Assembly (NCBI GenBank): GCA_949289265.1
Contig: CASENE010000056.1
Span: forward strand, 1 to 64,000
DNA length: 64,000 nucleotides
Direction: 5' to 3'
From: an uncultured Bacteroides sp.
GTDB taxonomy: Bacteria > Bacteroidota > Bacteroidia > Bacteroidales > Bacteroidaceae
Shown: positions 59,696-64,000 of the stretch, in pieces
Layout of the letters: every line of letters starts with the position of its first letter
How positions within the stretch are numbered: position 1 is the stretch's first letter
Translations under genes and position numbers: made by a program
The notes under the pieces: model-generated
Databases searched by the model: none
What the model saw: the letters and a program-made list of their open reading frames with translations, nothing else
Told to the model about the DNA's origin: nothing

Positions 59696-62600
59696 ATGGA
59701 ACTACTGGTATATAAGGCATCGGCCGGCTCGGGAAAGACCTTCACGCTGACCGTGGAATACATCAAGCGACTGCTGCTCAACCCGCGGGCCTACCGGAAC
59801 ATTCTGGCCGTCACGTTCACCAACAAGGCGACGACGGAGATGAAAGAACGCATCTTGCAGCAACTATACGGACTGCACGAAGGGAATCCTGCCTCCGACG
59901 CTTACCTCAAGCGGCTGACGGAAGACCTGGCGGAGCAGGGCCAACGCATCGACGAGGCCTCCGTCCGCAGGCAGGCAGGCATGGCCTTGCGGTATATCCT
60001 CCACGACTACAACCGCTTCCGCGTGGAGACCATCGACTCCTTCTTCCAATCCGTCATGCGGAACCTGGCCCGCGAACTCGAACTGAATCCCAACCTCAAC
60101 ATCGAACTGGACAACGACAAGGTATTGAGCGAGGCGGTGGACGGCCTCATCGAAGAGCTGACGCTGACGTCTCCGGTCATGGCCCTGCTGTTAGACTATA
60201 TCGACGAACGGATAGCCGACGACAAGCGCTGGAACGTGGCCGACGAAATCAAGCGCTTTTCCAAGAACATATTCAACGAAAACTACATCGAGCGCGGCGG
60301 CTTGTTGCGGGAGAAACTGCGCAATCCCCAAGCCCTGCGCCTGTATCGGGAGACGCTGCAAGAGATGGGCGAGAAAGCCTTGCAGGAGATGAAAAGCATC
60401 GCGCTGCAATTTGAAGACATCTTGCGCTCCAACGGGCTTTCCCCCGGCGATTTGAAGGGCGGGCAGAAAGGCATCGGAAGCTATTTCTCCAAACTTAAAA
60501 ACGGGAAGCTGACGGACAAAGAAGTGCTGAACGCCACATTGGCCAACTGCCTGGAGCAGGCCGAGAACTGGGCTGCCCGTACCTCTCCCCACCGCGACGC
60601 CATCCTGGGCCTGGCCAACAGCCGGCTTATCCCCCTGCTGGAAGACGCCGAGCAGAAACGTCCGGACAGCCTGCATGCCATCCACAGCTCCAAGCTCTCC
60701 CTGCAACACCTCAACAAGCTGCAGTTGCTGAACTACATTGACGAGAAAGTGCGCAGATTGAACCACGAACAAAACCGCTTCCTGCTGTCTGACACCAATG
60801 CCCTGTTGCACCGTCTGATAGGCGAAGGCGACTCGTCGTTCATCTTCGAGAAAATCGGTGCCAACATCCATCACGTGATGATAGACGAGTTTCAAGACAC
60901 CAGCCGCATGCAGTGGGCCAACTTCCGCCTGTTGCTGGCAGAAGGACTGTCGCAAGGAGACGACAGCCTCATCGTGGGCGACGTGAAGCAATCCATCTAC
61001 CGCTGGCGCAACGGAGACTGGACCATCCTAAACGGCCTGAAGCCAGGGAAAGGCGCACTGACCCAATACGTCCATGTGAAGAGCCTGAACACCAACCGGC
61101 GGAGCGAAACGCGCGTCATCCGCTTCAACAATCACTTCTTCACCTCCGCCTCCGCCTATTTTGACGACCTGCACCGCAAGGAACTGAACGAGCCTTGCCA
61201 GGAGCTGACCGATGCCTATGCGGACGTGGTACAACAGTCTCCCAAGAAAGAAGAACTGGGCTACGTAAAGGTACAGCTGCTGGAAGCCGACGACGCAAAC
61301 GATTATGCCGAGCAGGCCCTCCAAGCCCTGGGCAACGAAGTCCTCCGCCTGCTGGCCGAAGGCGTATGCCTGAACGACCTGGCCATCTTGGTGCGTAAGA
61401 ATAAAAACATACCCTTGATCGCCACCTACTTTAGCCAAGAGCTGAATCTTCCGGTGGTGTCCGACGAAGCTTTCCGATTGGACGCCTCGCCCGCCGTCTG
61501 CCTGCTGATAGACGCCTTAAGATATCTGACCAGCCCCGACGACAACCTGGCGCAAGCGTCTCTGCTGATGAATTCCGGCCGATGGATTGACGAGAAGTTG
61601 CCGGAGGCTTTCCTCGAACGGCAGGACGAATTGCGCTCAATGCCCCTTTACGAAGCGTTGGAAGAGATATCCATCCTGTTCGGCTTAGAGCAGATGGAAG
61701 GACAGGCGGCCTATCTGTTCGCCTTTTTCGATGCGGTGTCGGACTATCTGAAGGGCGACAATCCGAACGATGACTTTCTCGCCTACTGGGAAGAGAGCCT
61801 GTGCCAGAAAACGATTCATAACGAAAATCCGGCGGGCATCCGCATCTTTTCTATCCACAAGTCCAAAGGATTGGAGTTTCATACGATACTCATCCCGTTT
61901 TGCGACTGGAACCTGGAGAACGAAACCAACAATCAGCTGGTGTGGTGCATCCCCGAAGAATCGCCCTACAATCTTCTTGACCTCGTGCCTGTCACTTATT
62001 CTGCAGCCATGGCCGCTTCCACGTATCGGAAAGACTACCTGAACGAACGCTTGCAGCTTTGGGTAGACAACCTAAACCTGCTGTACGTGGCCTTCACCCG
62101 TGCCGAAAAGAATCTGATATGCTGGAGTAAACAAGGACAAAAGAACACGGTTGCCGATTTGCTGGCACACGTCCTGCCCGACATCGCTCAAGAGATAGGA
62201 ACATGGGACGAGGAGGACAACTGCTATACATACGGAGAACTATGCCCCTCGGCCAGCAAGCAGCAAGCCAACCCGCATTCCACTGAAACCAACCGTTTGA
62301 CCGCTCCTCCCGCCCCCCTGTCGGTCCGCATGACCGCCTTACGTCCGGACATCGAGTTCCGCCAGTCCAACCGTTCTGCAGACTTCATTGCAGGCGTTCA
62401 GGACGAGGAATCGCCCTATCGCTACATAGACAGAGGGCGACTGCTGCACACGTTATTCTCCAACATCAGGACGACAGCAGACATTGATGCCGCCATCGAC
62501 CGCCTGGTGTTTGAAGGAGTCATTGCGGAAACAAGCACCATCGAAGAAATCCGCGAGCTCACCCACCGCGCATTCAGTCTTCCGCAGGTGCAAGAATGGT

Positions 62601-62863
62601 ATTCCGGGAAATGGACGCTATTTAGTGAATGCAACATCATATGGATGGAAAACGGGAAATTACAGACGCGCCGTCCGGACAGAGTGATGACTGCCCCCGA
62701 CGGACAGGTGGTGGTGGTAGACTTCAAGTTCGGACGCCCCAATCAAAAATATAACAAGCAAGTAAGAAACTACATAGACTTGCTGGTACGTATGGGATAC
62801 AAACGCCCACTTATCGAAGGATACTTGTGGTATGTGGATGAATCCCGCATAGAATCCGTCTGA
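59696..62863 (+). CDS. addA: UvrD/RecB-type helicase-nuclease, AddA family
   Basis: This 1055-residue protein has a UvrD superfamily-1 helicase core with Walker A ASAGSGKT (8-15), DEFQDTS (397-403) and VAFTRAEKNLICW near the end of the helicase part. A C-terminal PD-(D/E)XK nuclease domain includes VVVVDFKFG (Asp1009, Lys1011). This is the AddA/RexA layout. With AddB it processes double-strand breaks for recombination. It starts 13 bases after the ThiE-like gene and 42 bases before the AddB-type gene. Confidence 0.9.
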   Translation: MELLVYKASAGSGKTFTLTVEYIKRLLLNPRAYRNILAVTFTNKATTEMKERILQQLYGLHEGNPASDAYLKRLTEDLAEQGQRIDEASVRRQAGMALRYILHDYNRFRVETIDSFFQSVMRNLARELELNPNLNIELDNDKVLSEAVDGLIEELTLTSPVMALLLDYIDERIADDKRWNVADEIKRFSKNIFNENYIERGGLLREKLRNPQALRLYRETLQEMGEKALQEMKSIALQFEDILRSNGLSPGDLKGGQKGIGSYFSKLKNGKLTDKEVLNATLANCLEQAENWAARTSPHRDAILGLANSRLIPLLEDAEQKRPDSLHAIHSSKLSLQHLNKLQLLNYIDEKVRRLNHEQNRFLLSDTNALLHRLIGEGDSSFIFEKIGANIHHVMIDEFQDTSRMQWANFRLLLAEGLSQGDDSLIVGDVKQSIYRWRNGDWTILNGLKPGKGALTQYVHVKSLNTNRRSETRVIRFNNHFFTSASAYFDDLHRKELNEPCQELTDAYADVVQQSPKKEELGYVKVQLLEADDANDYAEQALQALGNEVLRLLAEGVCLNDLAILVRKNKNIPLIATYFSQELNLPVVSDEAFRLDASPAVCLLIDALRYLTSPDDNLAQASLLMNSGRWIDEKLPEAFLERQDELRSMPLYEALEEISILFGLEQMEGQAAYLFAFFDAVSDYLKGDNPNDDFLAYWEESLCQKTIHNENPAGIRIFSIHKSKGLEFHTILIPFCDWNLENETNNQLVWCIPEESPYNLLDLVPVTYSAAMAASTYRKDYLNERLQLWVDNLNLLYVAFTRAEKNLICWSKQGQKNTVADLLAHVLPDIAQEIGTWDEEDNCYTYGELCPSASKQQANPHSTETNRLTAPPAPLSVRMTALRPDIEFRQSNRSADFIAGVQDEESPYRYIDRGRLLHTLFSNIRTTADIDAAIDRLVFEGVIAETSTIEEIRELTHRAFSLPQVQEWYSGKWTLFSECNIIWMENGKLQTRRPDRVMTAPDGQVVVVDFKFGRPNQKYNKQVRNYIDLLVRMGYKRPLIEGYLWYVDESRIESV

Positions 62864-62905
62864 CAAGCAACCCCCATCTTTGCAACCCTTATAAACGAAA
62901 CGAAA

Positions 62906-64000
62906 ATGGAAACCTTCTTGCAACTGGTAGCACGCGATCTATATCACAAAATTGGCAATGACCTGTCACGCACAGCAGTTGTATTCCCCAACAAACGTGC
63001 CAGTCTCTTTTTCAACGAATACTTGGCCGGTCAGTGCTGTCAGCCTCTATGGTCGCCGGCCTATGTCAGCATCAGCGAGCTCTTCCAGCAGTTGTCAACG
63101 CTGAAATCGGGCGACCCCATCCAGCTCGTTTGCGAACTTTACAAGATTTTCTGCACAGAAACCGGCAGCCAGGAGGCATTGGACGACTTCTATTTCTGGG
63201 GCGAATTGCTTATCAGCGACTTTGATGACATCGACAAGAATCTGGTTGACGCCAAACGCCTTTTCAGCAATCTGCAAGACCTGCGGACGCTGGCAGACGA
63301 CCCTACCTTTCTCAGCCCGGAACAAGGAAAGGCTTTGCAGCAGTTCTTCCTGAACTTCTCCATCGAGCAACGCACCGAACTGAAAAGACGTTTCATCACG
63401 CTTTGGGATAAACTGGGAAGCATCTACGTCAAATATCAGGAAAGACTTTCCGACCTAAACATTGCCTACGAGGGAATGCTGTATCGCCACGTCATCGAAA
63501 GTCTGAACCCGAGCCAGCTTCCTTACGAGCACTACGTATTCATCGGGTTCAATGTATTGAATAAGGTGGAAATTAAGCTCTTCCGCCTGTTGCAGGAGGC
63601 AGGGAAAGCCATGTTCTATTGGGACTATGATGTCTCTTATACACAAATCCCCCTGAAACAAGTTCCTCCCTATACGCACGAAGCCGGCGAATTCATTCTG
63701 CGCAACCTGAAGCTCTTCCCTAACGAACTCCCGGAATCGTGTTTCTGCCAAATGCAGCAGCCGAAACAAATCAGCCTGATTTCCGCTTCCACAGAGAACA
63801 TTCAGGCACGCTACTTGCCCCAATGGGTGCAGCAGATTCATGCGACTGACGATGCAACGGAAGAGAAAGAGAACGCAGTTGTCCTCTGCAACGAAGCCTT
63901 ACTCCTCCCCATCTTGCATTCCATCCCTAAAGAGGTACGCAACGTCAACATCACGATGGGATTCCCATTGGCACAAACACCGATATTCAACCTCATCCAG
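62906..64000 (+). CDS. addB: AddB-type PD-(D/E)XK nuclease/helicase-like subunit (partial, 5' part)
   Basis: The frame opens at 62906 (METFLQLVARDLYHKIGNDL) and remains open to the window end, giving 365 residues. It continues past the window. VVFPNKRASLFFNEYLA near residue 30 fits the degenerate helicase start of AddB/RexB proteins in Bacteroidetes. The nuclease domain would lie in the missing C-terminal part. Its position directly after the AddA-type gene supports the assignment; sequence evidence alone is moderate. Confidence 0.8.
   Translation, partial: METFLQLVARDLYHKIGNDLSRTAVVFPNKRASLFFNEYLAGQCCQPLWSPAYVSISELFQQLSTLKSGDPIQLVCELYKIFCTETGSQEALDDFYFWGELLISDFDDIDKNLVDAKRLFSNLQDLRTLADDPTFLSPEQGKALQQFFLNFSIEQRTELKRRFITLWDKLGSIYVKYQERLSDLNIAYEGMLYRHVIESLNPSQLPYEHYVFIGFNVLNKVEIKLFRLLQEAGKAMFYWDYDVSYTQIPLKQVPPYTHEAGEFILRNLKLFPNELPESCFCQMQQPKQISLISASTENIQARYLPQWVQQIHATDDATEEKENAVVLCNEALLLPILHSIPKEVRNVNITMGFPLAQTPIFNLIQ

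Overview
The window looks like a chromosomal segment of a gut-type Bacteroidales species (Bacteroides, Phocaeicola or a close relative). The evidence is a SusC/SusD pair, a complete Na+-translocating NADH:quinone reductase operon, DUF4923, DUF4924 and DUF5683 genes, an AddA/AddB-type pair, and sixteen exact copies of the Bacteroidetes -7 promoter element TAnnTTTG at sensible distances from genes. No phage, insertion sequence, integrase, CRISPR array or rRNA was seen. Most genes are housekeeping.

Layout. 0-4.4 kb (minus strand): tRNA-Asp, then the parA-parB-DUF5683-lytic transglycosylase operon. 4.7-9.9 kb (minus): an isolated SusC/SusD outer-membrane uptake pair. 10.2-16.1 kb (minus): release factor 3, rfbD, DUF4924, a LysE-type exporter and an uncharacterised membrane-anchored protein. 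16.3-22.0 kb (minus): an ABC exporter with two paralogous FtsX/MacB-type permeases flanking one ATPase. 22.2-27.4 kb: a divergent epimerase-like gene and TRIC channel gene, then an M16 peptidase. 27.7-32.6 kb: a carboxylase/decarboxylase alpha-type subunit, an outer-membrane barrel and an exported C1 peptidase. 33.1-39.1 kb: nqrABCDEF. 39.6-44.7 kb: a lipoprotein, rsmG, a metallo-hydrolase and gcvP. 45.0-52.1 kb: nitroreductase, an orphan HpaII-type nuclease homologue, an IMPACT/YigZ protein, glycerate kinase, MATE exporter, FMN reductase, DUF4923 and EngB. 52.6-58.5 kb: a coiled-coil membrane protein, then a TolC-HlyD-permease-permease export operon. 59.0-64.0 kb: a ThiE/TenI-like gene, AddA-type helicase-nuclease and the start of an AddB-type nuclease, which runs off the window.

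The most unusual feature is between the genes. Thirteen intergenic spacers hold short tandem arrays with a 21-23 bp period (about two helical turns). Each unit is a small imperfect dyad. Eight unrelated core sequences are used; three families recur here (three, three and two copies). Twelve of the thirteen arrays lie directly 3' of at least one gene; the other lies between divergent promoters. The shared property is period and dyad symmetry, not sequence. I know of no named system that fits.

Other points for a second look are an HpaII-type nuclease homologue with no methyltransferase and an apparent Lys-to-Arg change, a carboxylase subunit whose biotinyl-like domain lacks the biotin lysine, a WecB-like protein with two apparent catalytic substitutions, an ABC-2 export operon without an ATPase, and a structured spacer inside the nqr operon. 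All family assignments come from reading motifs by eye; no database search was run.
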